Assembly (NCBI RefSeq): GCF_016802725.1
Contig: NC_052679.1
Coordinates: 16,919,635 to 16,983,634, forward strand
DNA: 64,000 bases
From: Solenopsis invicta
Taxonomy: Eukaryota > Arthropoda > Insecta > Hymenoptera > Formicidae
Direction of reading: 5' to 3'
Of this stretch, positions 19,067-30,069 are shown in pieces (the first letter of the stretch is position 1; each line of letters opens with the position of its first letter). The position numbers and the translations under genes are program-made. Under the pieces are notes generated by a model. The model saw nothing but the letters and a program-made list of their open reading frames with translations. It searched no databases and was not told the DNA's origin.

Positions 19067-19889
19067 TTAAATGGCTCGTCGTGCCTGCTGGTGAAAGAGG
19101 CAGAAAACTTGTAACCAATTGAACAAGGTAAATATTGCTTGTAATATTTCGTTGCGTTTAACGTGCAAACCATCTAAGAAAAATCTTACGAAGAAGACGA
19201 CGGTCTCGACAATGATGACACAGAGTTGCATGAGCAACCATGGAGCGTGCAACATGGGATATTCCTGCCAAAGCGAAGCTATATATAGAATTTATTTATT
19301 TAGAAGTAATTTTTGATTTTAGAAGTTTTATGAATAAATTTATACAATACCACAATTTTTATTATATTTTTAAATAAACGTTACTTTCTTTAAATACTTC
19401 TTTACTCACTGTGATAGCGCCTAACATAATTAAAGTATAATGCTCGATTGCTAAGATTGACGTCATTAATTTCAAATCCCTTTCGACGGTAAAGGGCACT
19501 GCAATTATTATTTAGAATATTTAGTAGTTCACAATTCATTAATCTATCGGCACCGTTATGCATAATTTAAAAAATTGTCAATTATTTTATAATATTATCT
19601 AATGATGTAATAATTATTATACCTTCTTGATTGTTCCTGTGGCGTGACGATGTCCTAGGAATTTTGTAATTTATTGTGCGTATTATCTCAAAAGCTGTGA
19701 CTACCTGACAAAATTTTACATTAATAGTGCATGGCGATTAAATATTTATTTCTCTCCTATTTGGCATATTTAAATACTAAAATTGGCAAGATGGGAGTAT
19801 TACGATAGACTAACGGTCCCAATGAGGCCTAAAACGATCACGTAAATTGAGCTACCCATTACGTAATGATTACACAAGGAACAGGCCAT
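19067..19889 (-). CDS. Small four-pass membrane protein, unrecognised family member A
   Basis: Four exons on the minus strand: 19889-19804, 19654-19623, 19498-19410 and 19264-19067. All have good AG/GT borders and matching phases, giving 405 nt (134 aa). The product starts MACSLCNHY and has four hydrophobic stretches: about residues 10-29 (exon 1), 48-68 (exon 3), 75-98 and 109-128 (exon 4). It has no signal peptide, long loops or catalytic motif. A cysteine-containing start, first span, short loop and three further spans are reminiscent of insect DUF4728/pasiflora-type small tetraspan proteins, but this is only an impression. The neighbouring + strand gene at 21.0 kb has the same four-span plan and a similar last exon, so the two may be old paralogues. 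No function can be assigned. Confidence 0.65.
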
Positions 19890-21022
19890 TCGTCCAATCC
19901 TCTGCAAAATAAAACTAATATTATTACAAAATATGACTGTTTCGAAAACCTACAAAAAAGCATTTAATTACAAAGTGTCCACCATGGGCTCTAAAGTTTT
20001 GTCGGTTGTGAAAGATCATAATTCACTTAGTATTCTTTGATCTGGAAAAATCAAAGTCTCTTCTTCAATTGTGTAAAATGAGAATGCAGAAATGCAAATA
20101 CGTTAAACAGTCCAATATAAACGAATAACCTGTGTCAATAAACTTTATTGTAAATGCACGTCTACTTCTCGCTAATTTTTGAGGTTTGCTTTTTTGTCTA
20201 ATGCATTTTCGATAGATCGCAATTTGATTATAGCATCGATTGATCGATGTATAAATCAATTTAATTTAATTTAATTAGGCATTAAATATGATTATTTATA
20301 AAAGGACAGGTTTTGACACACTTATTTCATGTAAGATATTTCATATAAATGCATAAATTGCTTAAATATGTAATAAACATGAATCGCAATAAGACAAAAT
20401 TGCTGATATACATGATTTTAATGGCTCTACTGTATAACAGATGTATTATATAATGATTTTATAGTGCGACGAATTTATTTGCAACATGGATTCCAACAAG
20501 GACTCGCTTATATCAGCATGGCTTTTTTTTAAAAAAAAAGGCACAAACATCGTTAATCACGTTGAATCGATGACGTTATCTCATGATTACGCCAGGACCC
20601 AATGACCAGCATAATCGATGTTCCATGAAAATAGTGTCTGGTTTTTAAAATCGATTTGCATCACAAATCGAAGTCAATAACGCGAAGTTTTGCTATCAAT
20701 AGAATGTATTTACGCAATTCTGTTTATTCTTTATATCATTATATATTACACTTATTAATCGGTTTTCTCTTCATTCAATACAATATTTTTTTCCATTCTA
20801 TATTTTATCTATAATCTTTATTGCAACGCATCTAAATTTGAGTTTTTCGAATAATTTTTTATTTTTGCTACATATGATGTTGTATATTTTTATCATTCAT
20901 ACTTTAAAAAGTAATATGCAACAATGATTAATATATGTACATTTTAAAGTATATATGTACATGGTGAAATGTACTTTGACACGTTTGCCTAATAAAAAGT
21001 TTATTGTGGCATTTTAAATACG
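19890..21022. other. Shared upstream region of two divergent small membrane protein genes
   Basis: About 1.1 kb of AT-rich DNA lies between the start codons of the minus-strand gene at 19.89 kb and the plus-strand gene at 21.02 kb. An earlier 5' UTR exon of the minus gene may lie here, because an AG acceptor sits 13 bases before its start codon. No long open frame is present. Confidence 0.4.
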
Positions 21023-22234
21023 ATGAATCATCGACCAAGTCGCGTTCGAAGCAATCATGAAGGTTATCCAGAAAGTATGAAAACTTGCAAAACACGCCGA
21101 GCAAAAACGGTATATATTTGCATATTAAATTACTTTACATTCCTAAGAGAATACGAATTTAATATATTTTCGTATTATCTAATTTTTTTGAAAAATAAAT
21201 TTTTGTACGTTTTTTCCTTTTGCAGCTAATTGATGTTAAAATATTATCCCGTCCATTTAAGAATCATTCTGATAATTCTCAAACTGAGAAAGTTGAGAAA
21301 TCGCTGGAAAAGAAAACGTTCTTCGACAATGAAGGTTTCGGGATAGTCAGAGCAATGTCGTTGGCATTATCGATATTGACCTTGTGCTATTACGGATCAA
21401 CGGAATACAATGTTGTGCAGAATGGGCAGATCCTTCGCGGTTTTCCCACGAGAAAGACCATCGTGTCATTTAACTTTGGCTATTCCGTCTCGCACTCTAT
21501 AATGTCCGCTATTACAGCTAGCATGCTTGTTTATTCCATTATCATGGTAAGCAGGATGATTATTAAATGGTACACATAATTTAATATCCTTTTCTATGCT
21601 CTAGTTTCATATTTTCTTCATTCATCTCAATTACTATTTGTTTTAGAAACGGTCCCAATTTAGTTTGCCTTTCATAGGCTTATTTTTGGCCGAGCTGGTG
21701 TGCGATTTCTGCAACGTGATTATAACGATTTGGTATCTCTTCGAATATCTGCGAATGCAAACCGCCTTAATTTATGCAGCAGGACTCCTTCTACTGATCC
21801 GTAAATCTCTCTTTTTATCTCGTTTCTCTCTTTTATTTTTTACGGAGAAATGTAACATGAAATTATTACATACAAAAAAATAGGATATATATATGTGCCT
21901 CTTCTATTCAAAATCAAATAATCAACCCGTTTTCAATATTATTCAAAGTGTCTGCAAAAATTCATTTCTGTTAAAATAAAATTTTTTAAAATCTTCATAT
22001 TTAAAACTGTTTTAAATGTAAAAGATTTTATATATTTCATTGAAAATATTTTTGTCATAATTTTTTTCATCTTGTTTATTTATTATATTTATTTCATGTA
22101 ATTGATTATCATTTTTTTATTTGCTTATAATAAATGCTTATATAACATTGAATTTTTTATATTTAGTGGCGGAAATATGGACGTGGCTGGGTGTTGTGTG
22201 GCTCTATGAGCACCGAAACTTCAAAGTACACTAG
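21023..22234 (+). CDS. Small four-pass membrane protein, unrecognised family member B
   Basis: Four exons: 21023-21109, 21226-21546, 21647-21800 and 22167-22234. Consensus splice sites and matching phases give 630 nt (209 aa). A basic, polar cytosolic-looking head of about 75 residues (many K, R and S) precedes four hydrophobic spans. Span 1 starts at IVRAMSLALS, span 2 around YSVSHSIMSA, span 3 at PFIGLFLAEL and span 4 across the exon 3/4 junction (LIYAAGLLLL then WTWLGVVWLY). It ends with a short polar tail. The layout matches the minus-strand neighbour at 19.07-19.89 kb plus an N-terminal extension. I do not recognise the family. Expression and localisation cannot be read from the sequence. 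Confidence 0.7.
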
Positions 22235-22522
22235 ATGACAACGATAAACATCACAACAATAAAAATTTGTATATAAATTTCTGATTATTTTCGATTTTCG
22301 TATTTCTATATTATGTACACATTTTTCGCATAAATTTTTTCACAAATCATATCCATATTGCTTCTTTATTTATTTAAAAAAACTTAAAAAAAGTTTCATT
22401 ACTGTATATTTTTCTATTAATTTTTTATTTTTTATTTTTATATTTTTAATCAGATTAAATTTTTTGAAAGAGAAATCTGAAGTAGTTTCTTGTGTAAGTG
22501 GCTTTATAAATAAATTTTTGGA

Positions 22523-24842
22523 TCATATCGTAAACTCCCAAGATTTTCCAGATGTATACACAGTAGGACAATCAAAAGCGTTGACCGAACAGCGCGGTTT
22601 TAAGTCAAGTAATCGTACTTCAGGACAACGATCAATCCTAAAAAAGTAAAAGTTTAAAAATAGATATGACATTCTATATACGTAATTTGTATGCGTATAC
22701 CTCGGGCAAAATTTGTCCAGTGCATCCTTCAAACTATAAATTCGCGTTGCATTCTTGGATATTTCCCGCAGTAAAAATCCTAAAAAAGCTTGACAGTGCA
22801 CATCTGTCGCTTGCAGATCGATCGTTGGGTCAATCGTAATTAATTTGTCGGGCGTGCAATCTCGTTTTCCCATTTTACTGCAGAATTAAAATAGAAACTT
22901 TTTTCACTTATTTTGTAATGTTATTTAATGATGCAGAAAATCATATAGAATTACAAAAAAATGTATTAAATATCTGTCTTTTTTCGTTTGTCTTCACTTA
23001 CTTCCACCGAGATTTATTGATAATCGACAAATTGCAATATGCGCTAGGATGCATTGCAACTCCAGGAAAGTTCCAAAGAAGATACGCTTTCGCCGCCATT
23101 ATCAGCAATTCATTACTCAAACTTTTTGCAATACTCGACAATTCCGTTCTAACAGATATAATTATGTTATTAGAATATAATTTTATTAGAAATATAAAAA
23201 AAAAGATTTTAAATGAATCAAACGTATGTTTAAAAAAAAATATTTTTTCATGATTTGCTAGATTTTTATCAACATTCTTATAGTTATTACTTGCTGAAAA
23301 ATTTATCAATCGGTAAGTTCGCAAAGTGAATATTGGCATTTTGGGTGGCCAGTGCCATTATGAGATGAATTTCCGAGCTATTCGGTGCAGCGGAAGTACG
23401 CATCAAATTGATTAAGTGTATCTACAAAAAATTAACTGCAATTATGATTATAATCATATTTTACTTAAATAAAATATCAACAAAATTTTGATATATTATA
23501 CACTTAGATTGGGTTGTTCTCTTGCCGCAGCCTCGACATAACAAAATTCTTTTCCAGACCAGACCTGCGCAGCTTCCTTCACGAAATATACATTAAAGGA
23601 ACATTCGTCGTCGGAAATTTTCAAATCGCTAAATTGTTTTGAAGATAAATAAATTATAATAATTTATATAATTTTTAAATTAAAAATTAAATTATTTTGT
23701 TATTAAATATATTTTTACATAATAAAAATTTTTATATAAAATAAAAAATGAATTAATTAAATATTAAAAATAAATGTGAATTGTAAAGATTAATTAATTA
23801 TGTATTAGAAACATTAATTAAATTATTGTTATTTACTTTATATTTATTTTATTAAAGTTAGAGTTCTATTTCTTTATTCAGTAACGCTAATCTTCATTTT
23901 TATTTATTTTGTTTATTTTTGGAAAGCATTAATTCATTAAATTATTAATGATTAATACCAGCAGTTATCATCGCTCGCTATGGGTGAACAAAAGATCACC
24001 GTGACAAAGACAAGAAGAACAAAACTGCTAATGACGAGGCACGCTGCCATGAAGGAGCCAAAAAGATCGTTAGGCCACTTTCTTAATTGATTCGCTGTGC
24101 CTTTAAGCATCAAACTGTGATATTGAACACTCTGAAACGGATCTTTGACGTACACATACGGAAGATCAACAATCTTATTTTCGCCTTCGTCCAAGAAGGG
24201 AAGTCTGTCGTCATTAAAATCTAAAAAATTTTTAATCTTTTATCAGAAATACTGTCAAAATTACTTCACAAATAATATTTTATTTCACAAACACTATTTT
24301 TATCGTAAATATTATTTCGCTATTATAAAAATTATTTTATCATAAATCTTTATAATTATATTGAGCAAAGAAAATTTTTGTGAGAAAGTTGCTTATCTTT
24401 AATATGATACGTAAAGTTTGTTCACAAAAATATTTCCTAAAATTAAAAACTTTTGGAATGTCCCTATAAGCACACTTCTAGAAATACGAATGTTATTAAA
24501 AATTAAAATAATATTACTATCAATATTCCAAGAATATTATAAAAATGTTCTACAAATATTATTGTGATTAAAAATTAATGCAAATTATTAAATATTCATA
24601 AACTTTATAATTATTTTTTTATAATTATATTTAAAAGTTACAATATTCCGGATAATTTAAAATATTGAACAAATAATATTATTTACTTCTTCATATAATA
24701 TTCGTGTAAGTAATATTATCAGAAGTAGACGTAATCATTATTATTAAAATTTTAGGAATATTATTTAATATTAAATAATATTACGCGCTTATATATTTGT
24801 CAGTACATACATTTATGGATACTTACGTTCAGTTATCCACAT
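22523..24842 (-). CDS. Divergent alpha-1,4-glycosyltransferase-like type II membrane protein (DXD absent)
   Basis: Seven exons on the minus strand: 24842-24827, 24220-23959, 23628-23502, 23421-23291, 23148-23002, 22877-22701 and 22637-22523. They sum to 975 nt (324 aa) with all phases consistent. About 58 cytosolic residues precede one strong membrane span (residues ~60-83, MAACLVISSFVLLVFVTVIF). A 240-residue lumenal part follows with five N-glycosylation sequons (NLS, NSS, NLS, NKS, NAT) and many cysteines. CYVEAAAREQPNLS resembles the CAVESAA..NP block of A4GALT-family enzymes, and later blocks (IHFANL, ALDKFC) fall where that family has matching positions. Where relatives have the YGGIYLDLDV metal/sugar site this protein reads LLWNFPGVAM, so the DXD is missing and catalysis is doubtful. 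The homology is from memory and weak. An alternative model stops at 23952, giving a ~95-aa single-span protein. The E2 and E3 donors (GTATTA, GTATAA) are not strong. Confidence 0.5.
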
Positions 24843-25640
24843 TCCACCAGTTTTGTATCGCACTGCACCTCTGACTCGATTAAAGACGCTTCAAAGTTCC
24901 GGTGTAATTTGCCGAGTAGACACTTCGGAGTAAATCGGGTGGACTCAAATCGAGCCGCGGCGGCGACGTTGAGAAATCGTTGAGGTGTTCATATTGCACA
25001 ATTAAAACGTGTGACACTTTCGCAAATTAAATACGAATTGACTTGACAGATGTCATTTATGTATCACGAATATACTTAGCACTCTCGTTTATTTTATCGA
25101 ATCTGTTTGCCGGGACAAAACTGTTTCTCTCTTTTCACATTAGATTAACTAGATCGCATGCTATTTAACATATTACAACAAACGTCCGATTATTTTATTG
25201 GATCTTTTAGGTGTAAAATTTATTTTAAGACAATGTAACAAATTTCCTGACTGAGATGCAATTCAAATCCTATCAAAGAGCGCCATCGCGATTCTCGAGG
25301 TATCGAAACGATCATTGCGATTTTTTGAATCGACTAAGCGACTATCTGCTGCATGTCTCCTTCTCTCTCGAGCATTCTCTTTTGAGAGAAGAGAACAATC
25401 GCAAATAGTTGCTTCGTCGATTCGATCGCTCGAGACAGGTCGAAGAGTGGAAGGCGAAGGCTGTCAACCATTTCCACGTGCAGTAGTAACATACAACAAA
25501 AAACTTTCAAACAATTTAGGACAACAAATCTGTGAAACATTTTTCTCTGCTAGTATTTTTGTTGGTACAATATATAAATATATTGCAAAATAAATTTCAT
25601 ACATTTGTTATCCTATTATAAAAAATTATATATCACTCAC
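24843..25640. other. Promoter/5' UTR region of the minus-strand glycosyltransferase-like gene
   Basis: GC content rises at 24.88-24.98 kb just upstream of the minus-strand start codon, as at other promoters in the window. Further upstream it is AT-rich with a GC-richer patch at 25.28-25.48 kb that is open on both strands but not convincing as coding. Confidence 0.4.
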
Positions 25641-25686
25641 CGACCCGATGCGCAACGAGCGGAGTTATTCAGCCACTGCGACGATA
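25641..25686 (-). ncRNA. Candidate exon A of a minus-strand transcript
   Basis: On the minus strand a 46-nt segment is bordered by TTACAG on its 5' side and GTGAGT on its 3' side. A closely similar 54-nt segment with the same borders lies at 26441-26494. The shared core includes CTCCGCTCGTTGCGCATCGG. The exons are short and in-frame stops make coding unlikely, so I read them as exons of a non-coding transcript or of a 5' UTR of the gene at 24.84 kb. Confidence 0.4.
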
Positions 25687-25769
25687 CTGTAACATACGAA
25701 CACGAAATTTAAAAGTTAAAACCTTACAATATGAAAGAGAACAAGACTATTAATTTTATGTAAATAAGA

Positions 25770-25920
25770 AGACATATTTATTTCAAGTTTGCTCCGCTGA
25801 AGCTCGATACCTCTCCTAGACCTCCTCCTCCTCTCAGATCCTGCATGGTTGTCTTCTCTTCCCGTTACACTCGCGGAGCACTCGCGCATAATATATCACA
25901 ATCGCGCGTGGACTAATTAA
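25770..25920. repeat. Repeat module, copy 1 of 3
   Basis: The segment beginning near TTGCTCCGCTGA, followed by a pyrimidine-rich CCTCCTCCTCCTCTC tract and an ACTCGCG...ATCGCGCGTGG tail, recurs in diverged form at about 26145-26255 (tail half) and 26605-26665 (head half). Together with the duplicated exons A and B it shows tandem duplication of a roughly 0.8-kb unit. Confidence 0.5.
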
Positions 25921-26440
25921 TTAGAAAAATTTTAGTCCGATCACTTGAACGGCACTCCCGAAATAAAACGCGCGACGCGACGAACAGGCTGCGGTTCGTT
26001 TATGTCACAAGAATTCGACGACGATGGACGTTGGCTTCCTCTCATAAGTTCTTACTTCGAAAAATATTTGTAACATTCGATTGAAATATCCATTGATTGA
26101 GCTAGATAGATGTTATACACCTTGTAAACGTTGCAAATATTATTCACCCCAAGCTTGTCTCTCAGGCCTCTTCCTCTTCTTTTCAGATCATCAGGAATCG
26201 TGTTGCACTCACTCGCGAAAATTGCAGTTACAACCGCGCGCGATTGGGTATTTGCTTTTCTCTTAAAATTAAAGGCATAAATTGTTTAAGTTTACTAAAA
26301 AACAGAGTTTAGTAATAACTATCAAATCAACATTCGGTAGCTATTACCAAACTCTTTTTTTCAGTGTCCTTTTCCTTGATCCTGCACAGAACATTTACAC
26401 AGCATTGAAATAATAAAATAAGAATTGTTTTCTAACTCAC

Positions 26441-26494
26441 TGATCCGATGCGCAACGAGCGGAGTTACTCATCAGCCACGAAGCTGCGATGACA
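26441..26494 (-). ncRNA. Candidate exon B of a minus-strand transcript (duplicate of exon A)
   Basis: A 54-nt minus-strand segment between TTACAG and GTGAGT, paralogous to exon A at 25641-25686. It carries a small insertion (ATGAGT and CTTCGT relative to exon A). A further partial copy of the acceptor side (TACTGTAACATAAATCACAAG on the plus strand, in two blocks) lies near 26700-26720. Confidence 0.4.
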
Positions 26495-26604
26495 CTGTAA
26501 TACACAACATAAGATCTAAAAAAATAAAACTGCGCTTAAAGTAATAAGAAAAAGGAAGGGGAAAAAGAATATCAATTTATGCAAATAAGAAGAAAGTATA
26601 GTTA

Positions 26605-26665
26605 CCCCAAGGTTGCTCCGCTGAGGTTTGATGCCTCGCCCAGGCCTTTTCCTTCTCTCAGAGTA
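26605..26665 (-). ncRNA. Possible exon with conserved donor, third module copy
   Basis: On the minus strand AGGCCT..GAGGCATCAAACC runs into CCTTGGG|GTAACT, a plausible donor. The related copy at about 26145-26175 keeps CTTGGG|GTGAAT, while the copy at 25.79 kb has lost the GT. Transcription is not proven. Confidence 0.3.
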
Positions 26666-26919
26666 TTTAGCTTGCTAGTTTAATTGTCAAATATGGTAAT
26701 ACTGTAACATAAATCACAAGATTCAAATTAAGATAGTCTTCAAAATAAATAATTTAAAAAAAATACTAATTCTTATGCACATATCAAAGTTTTAATTCCA
26801 CTTTTAAAATGATATATTTTCTAATATAGTTATATCCGAAACAAAATTCTACGAGAATAAACTTTTATAAAATTTTAAATTATATATCTTAACACCATAA
26901 AAATTTAAATTTTATATTA

Positions 26920-27500
26920 TGTCCTGAAGTAATTATCTATTATTCACGGAATTATTATTATATCACGACATAATTTTAATTTATAGAATTATTTTATATT
27001 GCTATATCATTTTAATTTATTCAATTAAAATTATGTCACTACATAATACTAGTACTACTAATACTAATACTAATTTAAAATTATTATTATTATGTCCAAT
27101 CATAATTTTAATTCATGGAATTATTATTATGTCACGACATAATTTTAATAAATGAAATCATTATTATATTATAACATAATTTTAACTCTAATTAAAGTTA
27201 TGTTTCAACAGAATTATTTTTATGGCCACAATAAAAATTACAAATTCTTATTGTCTGGACATATAATAATTCTACAAATTAAAATAGATACGACATAATA
27301 AAAATATAGAATTATTTTTACGTTGATTTAAATTCATATAATTATTATTACGCGCCATAATTTTAATTTGTCAAATTATTATTGTGCCTTATCATAATTT
27401 TCATTCGTCGAATTATTATTATGTCGTAGTATAATAAAAGTGAATTAAAATTATGCAGCGACGTAATAATAAAATAAATCCATGAATTAAAATTATAATA
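26920..27500. repeat. Degenerate tandem array of a palindromic AT-rich unit
   Basis: Words such as ATTATTATTATGTC, CGACATAATTTTAATT and their complements alternate with a spacing of about 45-60 bases over roughly 580 bases. The unit is itself near-palindromic (TTATGTC.GACATAA). Single-base changes are common, so the array is old. It sits between the two groups of duplicated exons. Confidence 0.6.
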
Positions 27501-27781
27501 ATATATTGACATAGAAATAATTTTGTATTTTTATTATATTGCAAAAAAATATTTAAATAGAAACAAAAATAAATATATAGGAAAATTATTTTTGTATGCA
27601 AGTATTGTTTTTTATTTATAATTTTAATGGATATGTAACAAAGTATAAAGTTTTAATGAAAATAAATTACTAAAATACACGAATCGCACGCTATATCGCA
27701 AACGAATATCAAATCTATGTTTTATGCGACAATTAAGTGTTGTATAAAAATAAATGTATGCTTAATGTAAACTTTGCTTAC

Positions 27782-27841
27782 TAATAAATAAATCGTAACG
27801 CCATTGATTTTAGAGTTGGTCCTTTCTGCGTACGCTGCGTT
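27782..27841 (-). ncRNA. Duplicated antisense exon, copy 3
   Basis: Minus-strand segment bordered by TTGCAG (5') and GTAAGC (3'). It starts AACGCAGCG and aligns with copies 1 and 2 at 28547-28596 and 28309-28371. On its upstream side (27.88-27.95 kb) it keeps the copy-specific version of the promoter-like block found next to SPOUT1. It could in principle be read without a stop, but the sister copies cannot, in the same frame. Confidence 0.45.
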
Positions 27842-28080
27842 CTGCAAATAAAAAGTAAATGCAATTAAGAAAACAAAACGATTTTATTTACCGCGCGGAC
27901 AACTTCATAGCGACGCCGCACTTATGACATAGTGACGCTACACATCCTGCTTTCAACTTCACATTCATGTACTAATCCGCGTCTCAAGCAACAAATGTAC
28001 GTTGTCTTTTATGACGATTATTACGTTAGAAGTATATTAATATTATAAAGCTTGACACTCGCGCGCACATAACTGCAATC

Positions 28081-28082
<2 letters not shown>

Positions 28083-28141
<59 letters not shown>

Positions 28142-28152
28142 TATATATATAT
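28083..28152. repeat. (TA)n microsatellite
   Basis: About 70 bases of nearly pure TA repeats, interrupted once by TATCA, inside the 25-30 kb repeat-rich region. Confidence 0.95.
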
Positions 28153-28308
28153 ACACCATCGTTGTTAGGCGCGATATACACATTCGACCAAGTAATTAGC
28201 GCGAAACACGCATTTGTATAAATCACCGGAATGACTAAAGAATTTGTATTACGCAATGGTTAAACTAGCAATATTGATACGATCGAGATTGAGATTGATT
28301 TCGCTTAC

Positions 28309-28371
28309 CTGTTAAACGAGTCGCGACGCTGCTCGCTCCGGCTTCAATCCACATCGAGTCCGCGCCGTGTT
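28309..28371 (-). ncRNA. Duplicated antisense exon, copy 2
   Basis: Minus-strand 63-nt segment with TTGCAG acceptor and donor CAG|GTAAGC. It begins AACACGGCG and ends GTTTAACAG, as does copy 1. Upstream on the minus strand (28.39-28.48 kb) lies an uninterrupted version of the promoter-like block. It contains CGCGCGATCAACTTTACGCG on the plus strand. Confidence 0.5.
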
Positions 28372-28546
28372 CTGCAATTAAACGAAAATGCACGTCAAAA
28401 TGGCGAGCCGATTTTGTTTCGGCGCGCGCGATCAACTTTACGCGTCAAAATCGACACCGCACTGCGCGTCGCGAACGGCTATTAAATCTACATGATACAA
28501 TGATCGAATTGACAATAAATATCAATGCAAGTTAAATTTTGCTCAC

Positions 28547-28596
28547 CTGTTAAAGGATTCGCGATGTTACTCGTTCCAAAACCGGTTCGCCGCGTT
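28547..28596 (-). ncRNA. Duplicated antisense exon, copy 1 (split from its promoter by a transposon)
   Basis: Minus-strand 50-nt segment with TTTCAG acceptor and donor CAG|GTGAGC. It starts AACGCGGCG and ends CTTTAACAG, matching copy 2. Its upstream promoter-like block is found only beyond the transposon insertion at 28625-30069, next to the SPOUT1 gene. Confidence 0.5.
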
Positions 28597-29086
28597 CTGA
28601 AAAAAATACGCGTGAATGCAGTGTCACCGACGAGAGACTAATAAAGACCGTCAACCCTAGGTAAATTTTTGGGGCCGTCACTGGGACCCCAAAGGCCCGG
28701 CGGTAATTGAAGAGCGATGACGTTATTGACTATATATGATTGTTAATACAAATATTTGAGTAATACATTATTAAATCTTGATTTTTTTATTATACAAATA
28801 CTTCATAAGCAAGTATGCATACTTATATTTAATAACATCATTGTATATTGCTTTAAAATTGTAGGGGAAAGTAGGATTATTGTACGCACTGGGTAATTGT
28901 ACGCTTCGTGGTTTGGCATCTTTCCGATGAATAAAAATTATATCACGACGATATTTGTAGGTTAAAGGTATTTTTTTAATATATAACCATACGTTATATC
29001 ATTTAAAAACGTAGTTAATTGAAAAAATAAGAAAAAGTAAAATCATGATTTTTGTTGCGATTTCGGCGTTCAAAAAATAAGGCAAT

Positions 29087-29195
29087 ACCCATACAGCACA
29101 GAGGACTGCAGAAATATTGTTGCAACATTGCTGCAACGTTGTAATATTGCTGCAACATTGCAACAATATTGTTGCAAGTTTTGTGCTGTATGGGT
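29087..29195. mobile_element. Inner palindromic MITE (~109 bp)
   Basis: ACCCATACAGCACA (29087-29100) and TGTGCTGTATGGGT (29182-29195) are exact inverse copies. Between them are repeated TGTTGCAA/TTGCAACA words that make nearly the whole element self-complementary. Confidence 0.75.
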
Positions 29196-29383
29196 AAGTC
29201 CGTATTTTTACTTTATTCATTTAATTTTGTTATACCTAACAAAAGTACGTTTTTTCCTGCATTCTTTGAGCTATTGTTTATTAAAATTACTTAAATAGTC
29301 ATCAAGTAATTGTTTTTTTATCAAATCAAGTTTGCCGTGGACAATTTTACGCATCCATCTTGAAAGGCGTGAGACCAACTATA

Positions 29384-29529
29384 GGCCGGTATTCATAGTC
29401 GATTCTTATATTTAAGATCGTCTTAAATATCACCTTAAGATGCCATCAACCAATCAAAGAACCGTATTAGCATCTTAAGACGTTACTTAAGACAATCTTG
29501 AAATAAGAATTAACTATCATTACCGGTCA
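29384..29529. mobile_element. Inner MITE (~146 bp) with ~45-bp inverted repeats
   Basis: The start GGCCGGTATTCATAG and the end CTATCATTACCGGTCA are inverse copies. Complementarity continues through TTCTTAT...AAGAT.GTCTTAA. TA lies on both sides. Confidence 0.7.
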
Positions 29530-30069
29530 TAGTCCCACTAATACAGTGTAGTGTAGTATAGTGCAGCTAAAAGAATGGACTATAACCTCCGCGTACATTT
29601 ATCCAACTGCGCGTACAATTACCCAAGGCGCGAGAAATTGTTTCGTTTATCCACTTGCCTCTTTTTGCTGAATATAGCATTACCAAATGAAAAATTGTTT
29701 AATATGACAATACATAATGATAAAAAAATGTTTAAAGTTTCTATTTCTGTACTCGTATCGATTTCAACTTCAAAAATCACTTTACTGCGATAAATTTCCT
29801 TTAGGTGCGTGCAGTTTACCTACTTTCCCCTAATTCTTTTTGATCAGTTATTATCTCTGTCGATAATCAAACTTGGATGTTAACATCAAAACTGCATTTT
29901 TTTATAAAAATCGAGAATTTTTAGGTTACAAATACATAAGCATATCTATGAAACTTCAGGATAACAATCAATTATAAAATTAGTACTGTATTGTCAGTTT
30001 ATCATTAAAAATTTAACAGTCACACAAACTCCCGTAAGGTTAGCGGTCTTTAATAGTCTCTTGTCGGTG

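Larger units (their letters stand above)
28864..29830. mobile_element. Nested element with GGGGAAAGTAGG inverted repeats and TA flanks
   Basis: GGGGAAAGTAGG at 28864 is answered by CCTACTTTCCCC ending at 29830. Homology continues inward (TGTACGCAC against TGCACGCAC). TA lies directly outside both ends, as expected for Tc1/mariner-type target duplication. The interior has ATTGTACGC and AATTTTACGC words and no transposase, so it is non-autonomous. It is inserted in the 28625-30069 element and itself contains two smaller foldback elements. Confidence 0.7.
28625..30069. mobile_element. DNA transposon with 32-bp terminal inverted repeats
   Basis: The left end CACCGACGAGAGACTAATAA (28625 on) and the right end 30038-30069 are inverted copies, matching at about 27 of 32 positions. 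The direct flanks GCAGTGT (28618-28624) and GCAGCGT (30070-30076) look like a 7-bp target duplication with one change. The sequences on both sides join to form a module whose intact paralogues lie at about 28.31-28.48 and 27.78-27.95 kb, which serve as empty sites. There is no transposase; the interior consists mainly of three further elements. Confidence 0.75.

Noticed and set aside
22918..23253. 111-codon plus-strand frame
   Set aside because: Antisense to exon 5 of the minus-strand glycosyltransferase-like gene, whose splice phases are consistent.
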